64,000 nt of DNA from Streptomyces sp. HmicA12 (GTDB taxonomy: Bacteria; Actinomycetota; Actinomycetes; Streptomycetales; Streptomycetaceae): the NCBI RefSeq assembly GCF_000373565.1, contig NZ_KB891799.1:62001-126000 (forward strand), in the 5' to 3' direction. Below are positions 34,869 to 43,090 of this stretch, piece after piece; the stretch's first letter is position 1; each line of letters begins with the position of its first letter. The notes beneath the pieces are model-generated. The model saw only the letters and a list, made by a program, of their open reading frames with translations. It searched no databases and was not told the DNA's origin. Both the position numbers and the translations under genes were made by a program.

Positions 34869-35378
34869 TCACCGTTGCGGGTGAACGGCCCCCGCGCGGA
34901 GGGCGGGGTGGGCTTGGGCGGGTTCCTTTCCCTTCATCGACGTTCCTTTGCAGTGGTCGCCGGGAGCACCGGAGCACGGGTTTCCGTGCCCCGGTCGTAC
35001 GAGGTCCAGTTCGGCCCAGACCGTCTTGCGCGGGGACGGTCCCTCGCCGACGCCCCACCGGTCGGAGAGCGCCTCTACGAGGATGAGCCCGCGCCCCGAC
35101 TCTCCTTCTCCGCAACGGACTTCGGGCCTACGGTCCCCGCGTGTGTCGGCCACCTCGACCCGGAGCACGCCCTCGGTGACGTACAGGGCGAGCCGGAAGT
35201 CGCGGCCCGGGACGCGGGCGTGCGTGACGGCGTTGGCGGCCAGCTCCGCCACGATGTGCGCGGCCTCGTCCAGGAGGAACGCCAGCCCCCAGGTGCGCAG
35301 TTGTTCGGTGGCGAGGAGGCGCGCGAGGCGGGCCGCGCGCGGCGTGGGTGAGAGCAGCACCGCGAATTTCTCGTTCAT
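34869..35378 (-). CDS. RsbW-like ATP-binding protein (anti-sigma factor type)
   Basis: A 169-residue HATPase_c_2 protein. The N-box ELAANAVTHARVPG, the G1 box VEVADTRGDR and GRGLILVEALSDRWG are intact, so ATP binding is expected. In Streptomyces such proteins usually occur with an XRE-DUF5753 regulator and a DUF397 protein, as here (divergent, 165 bp away), and form a family related to the AbaA and WhiJ systems that influence development and antibiotic production. The C-terminal ~40 residues are polar and low-complexity. Confidence 0.88.
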   Translation of the reverse strand: MNEKFAVLLSPTPRAARLARLLATEQLRTWGLAFLLDEAAHIVAELAANAVTHARVPGRDFRLALYVTEGVLRVEVADTRGDRRPEVRCGEGESGRGLILVEALSDRWGVGEGPSPRKTVWAELDLVRPGHGNPCSGAPGDHCKGTSMKGKEPAQAHPALRAGAVHPQR

Positions 35379-35543
35379 GTCACTCAGCGTGGCCGCGCCT
35401 GTTTACGCTGACCCGCGACACGGCCGTCACGTACGGTGACTGTCCAGCTTTTGTCCAGAGCTGTACAGGCTGTCCAACACCTCTGACGGGTACGGCTGTT
35501 GACTGACAGTGGGCGGGGAGTTCGGCGGGCTGGAGGTGCGCGG

Positions 35544-36395
35544 ATGACTGGGGCGACGACGGATGGTGACGGCTGGGAGCTGGAGCCGGGCGACGAGGAG
35601 GGCGCGGCCGTCATGGGCTTGATCGGGCGGCAGTTGAGGTCGTGGCGCGAGGCGTCGGGGCTCAAGGCGTCCGAGCTCGGGGTGGCGATGGGGTACGGGG
35701 AGGGGATCGTCTACAAGGTGGAGAGCGGGGCACGGATTCCCCGCCCCGAGTTCCTGGACAAGGCGGACGAGGTGTTGAACGCCGGGGGCCGCCTCAGCGA
35801 GATGAAGGAGGACGCGGCCAAGCTGCGGTATCCGAAGAAGGTGCGCGATCTCGCCGAGATCGAGGCCAAGGCGGTGGAGCTGACGGCGTACTGGACCCAC
35901 AAGTTGCCCGGCCTGCTCCAGACACCGGAGTACGCACAGGCACTCTTCTCCATGCGTCGCCCCGCCCTGTCGTCGGAACAGATCGAGCGAGCCTTGGCCG
36001 CACGCTCAGCCCGTAAGTCAATCTTCGAGCGCGATCCCACACCCGACCTCAGCTTCATCCAGGAAGAGGCGTCGCTACGACGACCGATCGGCGGGAAGAT
36101 GGTGTTGCGGCGTCAGCTCGAACATCTCCTGGAACTGGCCCAGTTGGCCACGGTCGACATCCAGGTGATGCCGACGGGCCGCGAGGACCACGCCGGAATG
36201 GACGGGGACATGCAGGTGCTGAAGTTCAGGGACGGAACGGCGATCGGGCGCTGCGACGGCCTCTACGCCGGACGGCCGGTCTCCGACCCGAAGCAGCTCC
36301 GCATCATCGAACTGCGGTGTGGGATCATCCGGACTCAGGCTCTCCCTCCCGGGGAGTCACTGGCCTTCATCGAGCAGGTGCTGGGAGAACTATGA
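35544..36395 (+). CDS. XRE-family regulator with DUF5753 (WhiJ-like)
   Basis: A 283-residue protein. An N-terminal helix-turn-helix of the XRE type (IGRQLRSWREASGLKASELG, YKVESGARIPRPEFLDK) is followed by the DUF5753 domain (YWTHKLPGLLQTPEYAQALF, then RQLEHLLELAQLATVDIQVM and a C-terminal SLAFIEQVLGEL). The ATG at 35544 with GGAGGTG is preferred over TTG 35499. Its stop overlaps the DUF397 start (ATGA). WhiJ-like proteins of this type repress differentiation genes, and their DUF397 partner is thought to antagonise DNA binding. Confidence 0.9.
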   Translation: MTGATTDGDGWELEPGDEEGAAVMGLIGRQLRSWREASGLKASELGVAMGYGEGIVYKVESGARIPRPEFLDKADEVLNAGGRLSEMKEDAAKLRYPKKVRDLAEIEAKAVELTAYWTHKLPGLLQTPEYAQALFSMRRPALSSEQIERALAARSARKSIFERDPTPDLSFIQEEASLRRPIGGKMVLRRQLEHLLELAQLATVDIQVMPTGREDHAGMDGDMQVLKFRDGTAIGRCDGLYAGRPVSDPKQLRIIELRCGIIRTQALPPGESLAFIEQVLGEL

Positions 36396-36583
36396 ACCGC
36401 GAGAACGAGCTGGCCTGGTTCAAGAGCAGCTACAGCGACGGCGGCAGCGAGCCCGACTGCGTAGAGATCGCCCACACCCCCGGCACCGTGCACATCCGCG
36501 ACTCCAAGAACACCCAGGTTCACCATCTCTCCCTGAGCGGCGCGGCCTGGGCCGACTTCGTCACGTACGCGACCGAGGGCTGA
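36392..36583 (+). CDS. DUF397 small protein
   Basis: A 63-residue DUF397 protein: ELAWFKSSYSDGGSEPDCVE is the family signature, followed by VHIRDSKNTQ and SGAAWADFVTYA. It is translationally coupled to the DUF5753 regulator by ATGA and is expected to be its partner. Acidic in character. It is 12 bp from the convergent downstream gene. Confidence 0.93.
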   Translation: MNRENELAWFKSSYSDGGSEPDCVEIAHTPGTVHIRDSKNTQVHHLSLSGAAWADFVTYATEG

Positions 36584-36595
36584 GCCTGCTGAGCC

Positions 36596-37291
36596 TCACT
36601 TCCGCAGGGTCGACGGCACACCGGGCACACTGATGGACCAGGGCCCGTCGGAACGGGCATACACCAAGCACGGGCCCGTCAGTGGCACCTCGCCCTGCCA
36701 GGGACCCACATGGTTGGCGAGTTCGTCGACGAAGCCGTGGCCGTCCGGCGCGAAGGTGTCCACGAGGAAGTAGCCGCCGTCGTCGGCCTGTACGTCGCCC
36801 TCGTGGCGGAGGTTCGCGATCGCCGGGCCGCCGTCGTAGCGGAGCACGTCCGAGGCGGGGCGTCGCGCCGAACCCTCCAGGGGCAGCGCGCTGGTGACCG
36901 GCAGGACGTCGACGGTCCAGGTCCCGGGTTCGTCCGCCTGCACGCGGAGCGCGTGCACCGGTCGGTCCTCGTCCGCGTTCACCAGCGCCCGGCCGGTCAA
37001 CGGGCCGTCCGCGTAGACCAGTTGGCTCTGCGACCGCAGATCCGGGTCGAGGGCGTCCACGACGAAGTGGCCGCGCCCGCTGTGCGTGACAGCGAGGACG
37101 GCCGGGGTCGTCCCCGTGGTCAGCCGCACGGTCGCGTGACCGTCACCCTGTCGGTGGCCGTGGCCCTGAGGCTCCGGGCCGGGGGCCCCATCCGTCTTCG
37201 TGACCCCGTGAAGCAGCGCCGGGCCCTCTTGGCCCTGCCCTCGGCCGTGCTCGCCCCGCGGCCCGCCCGTGTCGCGCCGAAACCACTTCAT
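36596..37291 (-). CDS. Hypothetical protein with beta-rich repeats
   Basis: A 231-residue protein of unknown family. A His/Gly/Gln-rich N-terminus (residues 1-55) precedes two similar beta-rich halves: GRGHFVVDALDPDLRSQSQL then DEPGTWTVDVLPV, and GGYFLVDTFAPDGHGF then SDGPWSISVPGV. This suggests a duplicated sandwich domain of about 80 residues. No signal peptide or membrane segment is seen. Codon use is normal for the genome. It converges with the DUF397 gene. Confidence 0.65.
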   Translation of the reverse strand: MKWFRRDTGGPRGEHGRGQGQEGPALLHGVTKTDGAPGPEPQGHGHRQGDGHATVRLTTGTTPAVLAVTHSGRGHFVVDALDPDLRSQSQLVYADGPLTGRALVNADEDRPVHALRVQADEPGTWTVDVLPVTSALPLEGSARRPASDVLRYDGGPAIANLRHEGDVQADDGGYFLVDTFAPDGHGFVDELANHVGPWQGEVPLTGPCLVYARSDGPWSISVPGVPSTLRK

Positions 37292-37459
37292 GCGTCCCCT
37301 CCCGACTCCGCCCCACCGTCAACTGGTCCGAAACCAAACAACTTTGATCACTTCAATACCTGCCCGTGTGCGGCCCTTTTCCTGAAATCGCACTAGCATC
37401 CCCCACTTGCGAGTGCGGGCGGCCGGGGACCGATCGTCCCGAGACGACTGGGGGTTGTC

Positions 37460-39259
37460 TTGAGTGACAAGAACGAGAGCGGGACGGTCGGCGCCGGCCG
37501 GCCCCGGAGCTCGGGCGCCCGGCGCCGCCGGGTCCGCGGGCTCGTCTGGATGGTGTTCCTCGCGCTCGCGCTCGGCTGCGTCACCTGGTTCGCCGGGGCC
37601 GCCGGGAACAGTGAGCGGGTCACCCGGATGTGGGTGAGCGCCAAGGTCGCCAAGGACGGCAGTGCACGCGTCACCGAGGTGATCGACTACGACTTCGGGC
37701 ATCCGACGAGCGACCGGCACGGCATCTTCCGCGACATCCCCGGTCTGACCTACGAGGTCGACGACGAGGACGTCCACGCCACGATGGACGGCGGGCCGGT
37801 CCCGTACGAGCTGTCGTACGGCGAGACGACGGAGCGGAGCATCCGGGTCGGCGACGCCGACCGGACGGTCAGCGGGCTGCACCGCTACCGGATCACGTAC
37901 CCGCTCCCGGACGTCGTCAAGAAGGGCAAGCTCGCCTGGGACGCGGTCGGCACGGGCTGGCAGGTCGACCTGCGCAACGTCGAGATCCACGTCGCGGCCC
38001 CGTACGGCCTCGACGCGACCCGGTGCGTGCGGGGCAGAACCGGATCCACGCAGAGCTGCCGGGCCGCACAGCCCGACACCGGGCACCTCGTCGCCGCGCC
38101 CGGGAACGTCGCGCCCGGGAACGGGGTCACGCTGTACGCGTCCGCGGCCGCGCGGGGCGCTGCCGTTCAGGCGGCCCGGCCGACACCGCCCGCGGGAGCG
38201 CGGCCCGACGCCGAAGCGGCCCCCGACCCCCTCTGGACCGGGCTGACCGTCGCCGGACTCGCCCTGGGATGTGGCCTGTTGGCGGTGGGCGCGCTGCGCC
38301 TGCTCGGCCGCGACCGGCGCCCCGCCGACCTGGAGCGACCGGCCGAGGGAACCCCGCCGGAGGCGCTGACCCCGGCCCAGGGCGGCATCCTGCTCAGCGA
38401 GCACGTCGAGCCGCACCACCAGGTGGCGTGGCTGCTCCATACGGCGTTCCGCAGGCACATCAACATCAGGGGCACCGGCCAGCACCCCACCCTGCGCCGC
38501 ACGCGCGGCCTCGGGGGAGTCCCGGACGCGGACACCACGGCCGTGCTCGACGACATGTTCGCGGGCCGCGCCGAGTTCGTCCTGGGGATGTACGACCCGC
38601 TGTTCCGGTCGGCCTGGCAGTCCCTCGGCACCCGGCTCGCCGAGTGGCAGCGGACCAGCGATCTCTGGGACCCGGCCAGTGAGCGCCGCGAACGCGTCGC
38701 ACGGCTGACCGGACTCGGCGCGACTCTGCTCGGCCTGGTCGCCGCCATCATCGGCAGCGTGCTCATCAGCCATATGAATACGGCGGGTTGGCCGATGTCA
38801 CTGGCGGGCGCACTGGTCACCGGGGCCGGCCTGGCCCTGTGCCTGCGCGCGTGGGAACTGAAGCGCCGTAGCGCCCGGGGAGCTGCCCTGCGCCTCCAGG
38901 TGGAGACGTTCCGGCAGTGGCTCACCGACGCGTCCCCGGAGGCGGTCGGCGACGCGACCGCCGACGCCGAACGGTTCGAGCTGCTCACCGCGTGGGCCGT
39001 GGCACTGGGCCTGGCGCAGCGCTGGGAGCGGTCCATCGCCACCTCGACGGCCCCCGCCACCACCGGCGGAACCCGCCGCTCGACCGCCTTCGCCCAGCTC
39101 GGCCCGGCCCTGGCGGTGGGCCTCATCACCGCCGCGGCCGTCTCCGCCACGGCTCCGTCCTCCAGCGGCTCCGGCGGGAGCGGTGGCTCGGGCGGCGGCG
39201 GGAGTTCCGGCGGCGGGGTCGGGGGCGGTACGGGTGGAGGGGGCGGCGGGTCGTGGTGA
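37460..39259 (+). CDS. DUF2207 membrane protein
   Basis: A 599-residue membrane protein. After an Arg-rich start and a first transmembrane helix (VWMVFLALALGCVTWFAG), the extracellular DUF2207 domain begins (MWVSAKVAKDGSARVTEVID, then DRHGIFRDIPGL). Further helices lie near residues 255-275, 415-460 and 550-570. The C-terminus is a Gly/Ser-only tail with GGSGGGGSSGG-type runs. The family is widespread and uncharacterised. The start appears to be TTG 37460 with GGGGG upstream; a later GTG is possible. The gene precedes the phage-derived module. Confidence 0.82.
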   Translation: MSDKNESGTVGAGRPRSSGARRRRVRGLVWMVFLALALGCVTWFAGAAGNSERVTRMWVSAKVAKDGSARVTEVIDYDFGHPTSDRHGIFRDIPGLTYEVDDEDVHATMDGGPVPYELSYGETTERSIRVGDADRTVSGLHRYRITYPLPDVVKKGKLAWDAVGTGWQVDLRNVEIHVAAPYGLDATRCVRGRTGSTQSCRAAQPDTGHLVAAPGNVAPGNGVTLYASAAARGAAVQAARPTPPAGARPDAEAAPDPLWTGLTVAGLALGCGLLAVGALRLLGRDRRPADLERPAEGTPPEALTPAQGGILLSEHVEPHHQVAWLLHTAFRRHINIRGTGQHPTLRRTRGLGGVPDADTTAVLDDMFAGRAEFVLGMYDPLFRSAWQSLGTRLAEWQRTSDLWDPASERRERVARLTGLGATLLGLVAAIIGSVLISHMNTAGWPMSLAGALVTGAGLALCLRAWELKRRSARGAALRLQVETFRQWLTDASPEAVGDATADAERFELLTAWAVALGLAQRWERSIATSTAPATTGGTRRSTAFAQLGPALAVGLITAAAVSATAPSSSGSGGSGGSGGGGSSGGGVGGGTGGGGGGSW

Positions 39260-39608
39260 CGCCCTCCGCGACGTCACCGACGGCGTGGTGGAGCTGGAGG
39301 AGGCGGTCCGCGAGCGGCTCGGGTTGCGGCTCGCGCGGCCCGCACCCGTCGTGGTACGGCTGCGACGCCTCGCCGACCTCGCGGAGCGTGTGGCCGAACT
39401 CCCGGACCTGGAAGCCCACTTGGTGAACGAGGCGCGCCGGATGGCGGCCCGGTGCGGGCGCGTCGTGGGCGACCCGGAACAGCTGGTGCGGATCGCCGGG
39501 CGCTGCCCCGCCTGCGACTCGGTCTCGCTGCGGGCCCTGCCGGAACGGGCCGTCGTGATGTGCGTGAACCCTGTCTGCCGGCACGTACTGGAGGAGGGTC
39601 CCGCATGA
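39234..39608 (+). CDS. Small phage-type protein with zinc-ribbon C-terminus
   Basis: Up to 124 residues. A helical part (ELEEAVRERLGLRLARP, LADLAERVAELPDLEAHLVN) is followed by CPACDSVSLRALPERAVVMC and NPVC, a CxxC...CxxxxC zinc-binding pattern. Actinophage early genes include similar proteins. The start is uncertain: GTG 39234 overlaps the DUF2207 tail, while GTG 39285 or 39288 would avoid that. The stop overlaps the next ATG (ATGA). It is probably the left end of the phage-derived module, and the first gene inserted after the DUF2207 gene. Confidence 0.65.
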   Translation: MEGAAGRGDALRDVTDGVVELEEAVRERLGLRLARPAPVVVRLRRLADLAERVAELPDLEAHLVNEARRMAARCGRVVGDPEQLVRIAGRCPACDSVSLRALPERAVVMCVNPVCRHVLEEGPA

Positions 39609-39808
39609 GCTGCTTCATCACCGGTGAACTCGCCGCCGCCGAGGCCGGCGTCGCCCCCGCCACCATCCGCAAGTGGGTGCAGCTCGGGCATCTGCGCGCC
39701 GCCGGACGGCAGGGACGCAAGGCGCTGTACCGGCTGGAGGACGTGTTCAGCGCGGAGCGCGTCGCGCGGGGGCGAGCCGCCTCGCCCAACCATCCGCCCG
39801 AGAGCTGA
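39605..39808 (+). CDS. Small MerR/excisionase-like helix-turn-helix protein
   Basis: A 67-residue DNA-binding protein: ITGELAAAEAGVAPATIRKW followed by VQLGHLRAAGRQGRKALYRL is a complete MerR-type/excisionase winged helix with recognition helix ATIRKW. Phages use such proteins as excisionases or regulators. It is coupled to the zinc-ribbon gene by ATGA and followed by a strong terminator, so the two form a small transcription unit ahead of the tail genes. Confidence 0.82.
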   Translation: MSCFITGELAAAEAGVAPATIRKWVQLGHLRAAGRQGRKALYRLEDVFSAERVARGRAASPNHPPES

Positions 39809-39827
39809 ACCCTCGCACCACTCCCAT

Positions 39828-39858
39828 GGGCCCGTCGACCTCTGTCGGCGGGCCCTTT
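39828..39858 (+). terminator. Rho-independent-type terminator before the tail genes
   Basis: 12-bp arms GGGCCCGTCGAC/GTCGGCGGGCCC (one G-T pair) around a CTCT loop, followed by TTT. It closes the zinc-ribbon/helix-turn-helix unit. The next 240 bp, to 40101, contain no gene I can support and presumably hold the tail-module promoter. Confidence 0.85.
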
Positions 39859-40101
39859 CCCATGCCGTAGCACCAGGTCAACTGGCCTGTGCAGGGCGCC
39901 AGTTGCGAGATCCGCGCCCCCCGATCACACTTGGAGCAGCGGCAGAGCTGCGCCCACGGACCGCAAGGACCCGGGGCGGCGGACCTGCCGCTTCGTGTTG
40001 CCCGGACCCCTCGTCGCAGTCGTGGTCCGGAGCGTGCAGGCCTGCGCGTACACGCCTCAACGGCCCTTTCCTCGACTCCCCCTTTTGACGGGATCCTTCA
40101 T

Positions 40102-40503
40102 GTGTCCGCACTGAACTTCCCCGACGTCGAACGACTCGTCGTCGACTTCCTGAAGAGCCGGGCCGAACTGGTCGGGACGACGGTCGACAACCGGCCGCCC
40201 TCCGGGTTCGACGGCACCCAGCAGGTCGTCCTCGTCTCGCGTACCGGCGGGACCTGGATCGACGACCTCTACCTCGACCATCCCGTGGTCGACCTGGAGG
40301 CGTACGCCGCCGACAAGACGGTCGCCCACACCATCGCCCTCGCCGCCCGCGCCTGTGTGCACGAGCTGCAGGGCACCGGCTACGGCACGGCGGTCGTCAC
40401 CGACGTGTCGGAGGTCGAGGGGCCGCGCTGGCTGCCCGACTACAACCGCCCGGCCGCCAGCCGCTATCTCACCCGGCTGCAGCTCTCCATCCGTCCTGCC
40501 TGA
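40102..40503 (+). CDS. Phage tail terminator-like protein
   Basis: A 133-residue protein. Its position directly before the tube protein and its content (FPDVERLVVDFLKSR, LDHPVVDLEAYAADKTVAHT, VEGPRWLPDYNRPAASRYLT) match actinophage tail terminator proteins, which cap the tail tube and set the head-joining interface. The start is taken as GTG 40102 because upstream sequence in frame lacks family resemblance. Seen: length, order and the GPRWLPDYN motif. Inferred: the precise role. With no head genes present, the cap would end a free tail. Confidence 0.75.
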   Translation: MSALNFPDVERLVVDFLKSRAELVGTTVDNRPPSGFDGTQQVVLVSRTGGTWIDDLYLDHPVVDLEAYAADKTVAHTIALAARACVHELQGTGYGTAVVTDVSEVEGPRWLPDYNRPAASRYLTRLQLSIRPA

Positions 40504-40523
40504 CCCACTCAAGGAGTCCTTCC

Positions 40524-41129
40524 ATGCCTTCTCCGAACACCAGCTCCCAGATCCGCGTCCCGGGTACCGGCAAGGTGCTCGTGGCGAAGTACAACGCCGC
40601 CACGCCGGCCGCCGCGCCGATCGACACCAAGGTTCCGTGGTCCGCGACGGACTGGACCGAGCTCGGCTACACCTCCACCGACGGCGTGAAGCTCGCCAAG
40701 AAGGACAAGATCGACCAGGTCGACGGATGGCAGTCGGTGAGCGCGCTGCGCTACATCTACTCCGACCGTGAGCTGACGCTGAAGTTCCAGCTGATGCAGT
40801 TCAACAAGACCACGCTGCCCTTCTTCATGGGCGGCGGGGCGACGGCTGCCGCGGCGACCGGCGCCGAGGCCGGCACCTTCAAGTACGACCTCACCACCAA
40901 CCCGGCCGCGGACGAGCGGGCGCTGGGCTTCGAGTTCACGGACACGCAGAACGGGTCCGCGGTCATCTACCGGCTGATCGTCCCGCGCGGCCAGGTCACC
41001 GAGACCGAGGAGATCTCGATGACCCGCACCGGCGCCATGAAGCTCGGCGTCACCTTCACCGCCTACGCACAGGACGACACGTCGCTGCCGCTCGCGACCT
41101 GGGTCATGAAGGACGGCGCGTACGCGTAA
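40524..41129 (+). CDS. Major tail tube protein
   Basis: A 201-residue protein with siphophage tail-tube features: VPGTGKVLVAKYNAATPAAA, then WTELGYTSTDGVKLAKK, AADERALGFEFTDTQNG and a C-terminal beta region MKLGVTFTAYAQDD. It would polymerise as hexameric rings round the tape measure. AAGGAG lies at the right distance before ATG 40524. A strong hairpin directly downstream (41152) would raise its transcript level over the following genes, as in many phages. Confidence 0.85.
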   Translation: MPSPNTSSQIRVPGTGKVLVAKYNAATPAAAPIDTKVPWSATDWTELGYTSTDGVKLAKKDKIDQVDGWQSVSALRYIYSDRELTLKFQLMQFNKTTLPFFMGGGATAAAATGAEAGTFKYDLTTNPAADERALGFEFTDTQNGSAVIYRLIVPRGQVTETEEISMTRTGAMKLGVTFTAYAQDDTSLPLATWVMKDGAYA

Positions 41130-41151
41130 CGGGGCTCTGCCCGCACCAGTC

Positions 41152-41182
41152 GGCCCGGCGCGCATCCGTCGCGCGCCGGGCC
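41152..41182 (+). terminator. Hairpin after the tail tube gene
   Basis: Perfect 12-bp inverted repeat GGCCCGGCGCGC/GCGCGCCGGGCC with a 7-nt loop, 22 bp after the tube stop. Probably a partial terminator giving more tube than chaperone transcript. Confidence 0.82.
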
Positions 41183-41230
41183 GTCCCCTCCTCCACCCGC
41201 ACACCTCAACTTCCCCATCAGGAGCACCTC

Positions 41231-41521
41231 ATGGCCGGATTCGACGTCAACGCCGCCCGCGCCCAGCGCCTCGAAGCGCTCGGCCGCGCCTGGACCTTCC
41301 AGCTCGACACCGACACCTTCGAGCTGCCGACCGAGCTCAGCCGCGGTGTCGCCCGCAAGCTGCGCGCCCTCGACGACAACGACGTGGACGGTCTCCTCCA
41401 ACTCCTCCTGGGTGATCAGCAGTTCGCGCGCTTCGAGCAGCACGACGTCACCATGCAGGACATCGCCGCGATCCTGGAGGCGTACGGCAAGGAGACCGGG
41501 CTCGGCCTGGGGGAAGACTGA
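41231..41521 (+). CDS. Tail assembly chaperone, short product (G-like)
   Basis: A 96-residue acidic helical protein (ALGRAWTFQLDTDTFELPTE, LLQLLLGDQQFARFEQHD, DIAAILEAYGKETGLGLGED), in the position and size of lambda gpG-type chaperones between tube protein and tape measure. It would bind the tape measure during tail assembly. It ends just after a GGGGGAA run, where a -1 slip would fuse it to the following frame. A good ribosome site (AGGAG) precedes the ATG. Confidence 0.82.
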   Translation: MAGFDVNAARAQRLEALGRAWTFQLDTDTFELPTELSRGVARKLRALDDNDVDGLLQLLLGDQQFARFEQHDVTMQDIAAILEAYGKETGLGLGED

Positions 41522-41919
41522 GCCTCGTCGCGCTCGTAGAAGAGCACGCCGAGGCCATCGAGGCCGATCTGCTGCGCCATTACGGCGTGGACCTGCTGGA
41601 CTGGTACCGGGGGCGGTTGTCGTCACGACGGCTGGCGGTGCTGGTGCGGCACATGCCGCGGGACAGCGCGCTCGCGCACGAAATGCACGGTGAGGCCGCC
41701 GAGTGGCACGTGATGGAACATCTGCTCGCGCATGCGGTGGACCAACTGCAGGAAGCCAACTGGATGTTCGCGACGGTCAACCGGGACGAGGACAGCGACC
41801 CTCTCGACCCGCCTCAGCCCATGCCCCGCCCTGGCGCAGACGCCACCCCGAGCGAAGACAGCGCCCCGAACTCCAGCGTAATGGCCTCTCCAGAGTACGT
41901 AGCCAAGTTTCTCGCCTGA
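41231..41919 (+). CDS. Tail assembly chaperone, frameshift product (GT-like)
   Basis: If ribosomes slip -1 at 41509-41515, the short chaperone continues into the next frame without a stop and yields about 229 residues. The added part reads LVALVEEHAEAIEADLLRHY, RLAVLVRHMPRDSALAHEMH, then EHLLAHAVDQLQEANWMFA, exactly the kind of T-domain seen in actinophage GT proteins, with no good start codon of its own near the junction (a GTG occurs only at 41587). Seen: overlapping frames and conserved T-like sequence. Inferred: programmed frameshifting. Confidence 0.75.
41509..41515 (+). promoter_or_regulatory. Candidate -1 ribosomal frameshift site
   Basis: GGGGGAA, read in frame as CTG GGG GAA GAC TGA. 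The glycine tRNA on GGG can re-pair perfectly one base back, entering the T frame two codons before the stop. Conserved -1 shifts at this point are established for dsDNA phage tail chaperone genes; this exact site is inferred. Confidence 0.65.
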
Positions 41920-41930
41920 TCGGAAACGGC

Positions 41931-41962
41931 TTGTCGCTCCCGTAACTATGCGCTCGTATAGT
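41931..41962 (+). promoter_or_regulatory. Possible promoter of the moron-like gene
   Basis: TTGTCG at 41931 and TATAGT at 41957-41962, spacer 20 bp (longer than ideal), in an AT-richer stretch directly after the chaperone stop and 54 bp before the next start codon. Low-confidence reading. Confidence 0.35.
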
Positions 41963-42015
41963 GTCGCCCGTTGCTCATGGCGACTTCTCTTCCCATCCAT
42001 CACCCTGGGGGGCGC

Positions 42016-42402
42016 ATGATCATTTTCTACTTGGTCACGGTCGCGCTGATCTATTTCCTGTTCCGACTGTTGCGCCTCTGGAGAGCGGGGCTTCGACTGA
42101 GGACGGCGGGCGCCTTCGCCACGGCGCATTGCACGCACATCTCTTACCACGAGGACAGCGTCACGCTGAGTTTTGTGTTCTCAGTAGATGGCGCCGACTT
42201 CCAGGGGACCTCGTCCTACATGTCGACCAACGCAGCGTCACCGGGCGAGGATATAGAGATCATTTACGATCCATCCTCCCCGGAGAATGCAGACATAGCT
42301 GCATGCGTCGAGTCGAGCATAAGGATGCACAGATTGGCTTTCTGGTGTCTGGCTCCGCTCGTTGCAGGGGCTATAACGCTGGACGTATGGCTCACTATTT
42401 GA
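42016..42402 (+). CDS. Small DUF3592-like membrane protein (moron-like insert)
   Basis: A 128-residue protein. Transmembrane helices lie at each end (MIIFYLVTVALIYFLFRLL and LAFWCLAPLVAGAITLDVWL) and enclose a DUF3592-like domain (SVTLSFVFSVDGADF, EDIEIIYDPSSPENAD). GGGGGG lies 5 bp before ATG 42016. It is markedly less GC-rich than the tail genes, has a possible own promoter and its own terminator, and interrupts the chaperone/tape-measure order. These are the marks of a moron, a cargo gene carried by a phage. The function is unknown. Confidence 0.78.
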   Translation: MIIFYLVTVALIYFLFRLLRLWRAGLRLRTAGAFATAHCTHISYHEDSVTLSFVFSVDGADFQGTSSYMSTNAASPGEDIEIIYDPSSPENADIAACVESSIRMHRLAFWCLAPLVAGAITLDVWLTI

Positions 42403-42425
42403 CCTCTGCAAGCCACCCACCACTC

Positions 42426-42456
42426 CCCGGTCACGAGGTGACCGGGTTTTTCTTTT
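42426..42456 (+). terminator. Rho-independent terminator after the moron-like gene
   Basis: CCCGGTCAC-GAG-GTGACCGGG, a perfect 9-bp stem with 3-nt loop, followed directly by TTTTTCTTTT: a textbook U-tract terminator, unusual in this GC-rich genome. Confidence 0.93.
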
Positions 42457-42489
42457 CCCTCGCATGGAGACCCTTCACCTGGAGAAGCC

Positions 42490-43053
42490 ATGACGGACGG
42501 TAAAACCCTGGCGCCGGCAGTCCAACACGAACTCGCTATTCAATGGCCAAAATTTAAAACGGAGCTGGTCAAAGACATACAGGCAACGCTGGTCAAGTCC
42601 GACTACCAGGCTGCCACCCTCAGTGCGCAGTTTTTCAAGATGGACCATTCGCTGTTCAAGTGGGACGAGAAGGGCTTCACTTTCGCCGGGAAACAGATCA
42701 GCACTTTCTCGCTGCAGACACTGGTCCACGGCGGCAGGGACGCTGAGGCTGCGACGAAGAAGAAGGAAAATGAACGTCTGGAAGCAGAGAAGGCCAAGGC
42801 CGCTCGCGAGCAGGAGCGGGAACGCATAAAGAAGTTCGAGGAAGACCTCATGCGCCACGTTCGCGGTGCCCGCAACAGCGCAACCACGGCTCACGACGTC
42901 GCCGTCAAGGCTCAGCATGACGCGCAGCGCGCCGACAACCTCCTGCGCAGTGCCAACCACAGTGCTCGCCTCGCCGCAGACAACGCGTCCCGAGCCAGCC
43001 AGAAACTCGGCGCGCTGGAAGAGCGGGTAGTGGCACTCGAATCGCATATCTGA
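42490..43053 (+). CDS. Coiled-coil protein of the phage module
   Basis: A 187-residue protein. A globular start (MTDGKTLAPAVQHELAIQWP, FKMDHSLFKWDEKGFTFAGK) is followed from about residue 95 by a long charged coiled coil (KKKENERLEAEKAKAAREQE and onward to the end). Base composition is AT-richer than the neighbours, like the preceding moron-like gene. GGAGAAG precedes the ATG. No family recognised. It lies directly before the tape measure, so it could be an accessory tail component or a second cargo gene. Confidence 0.68.
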   Translation: MTDGKTLAPAVQHELAIQWPKFKTELVKDIQATLVKSDYQAATLSAQFFKMDHSLFKWDEKGFTFAGKQISTFSLQTLVHGGRDAEAATKKKENERLEAEKAKAAREQERERIKKFEEDLMRHVRGARNSATTAHDVAVKAQHDAQRADNLLRSANHSARLAADNASRASQKLGALEERVVALESHI

Positions 43054-43090
43054 CTACGTCAGAATTTCGCCAGAAACCCAGGTGATACCC

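Noticed and set aside
33793..35115. A 440-residue form of the helix-turn-helix protein.
   Set aside because: The upstream part overlaps the ATP-binding gene and is low-complexity Arg-rich; the family begins at the Met at 34716.
39809..40101. A larger protein starting at 39889 in frame with the tail terminator gene.
   Set aside because: The extra 71 residues are Arg/Pro/Gly-rich, unlike the family, and the GTG at 40102 fits the normal length.
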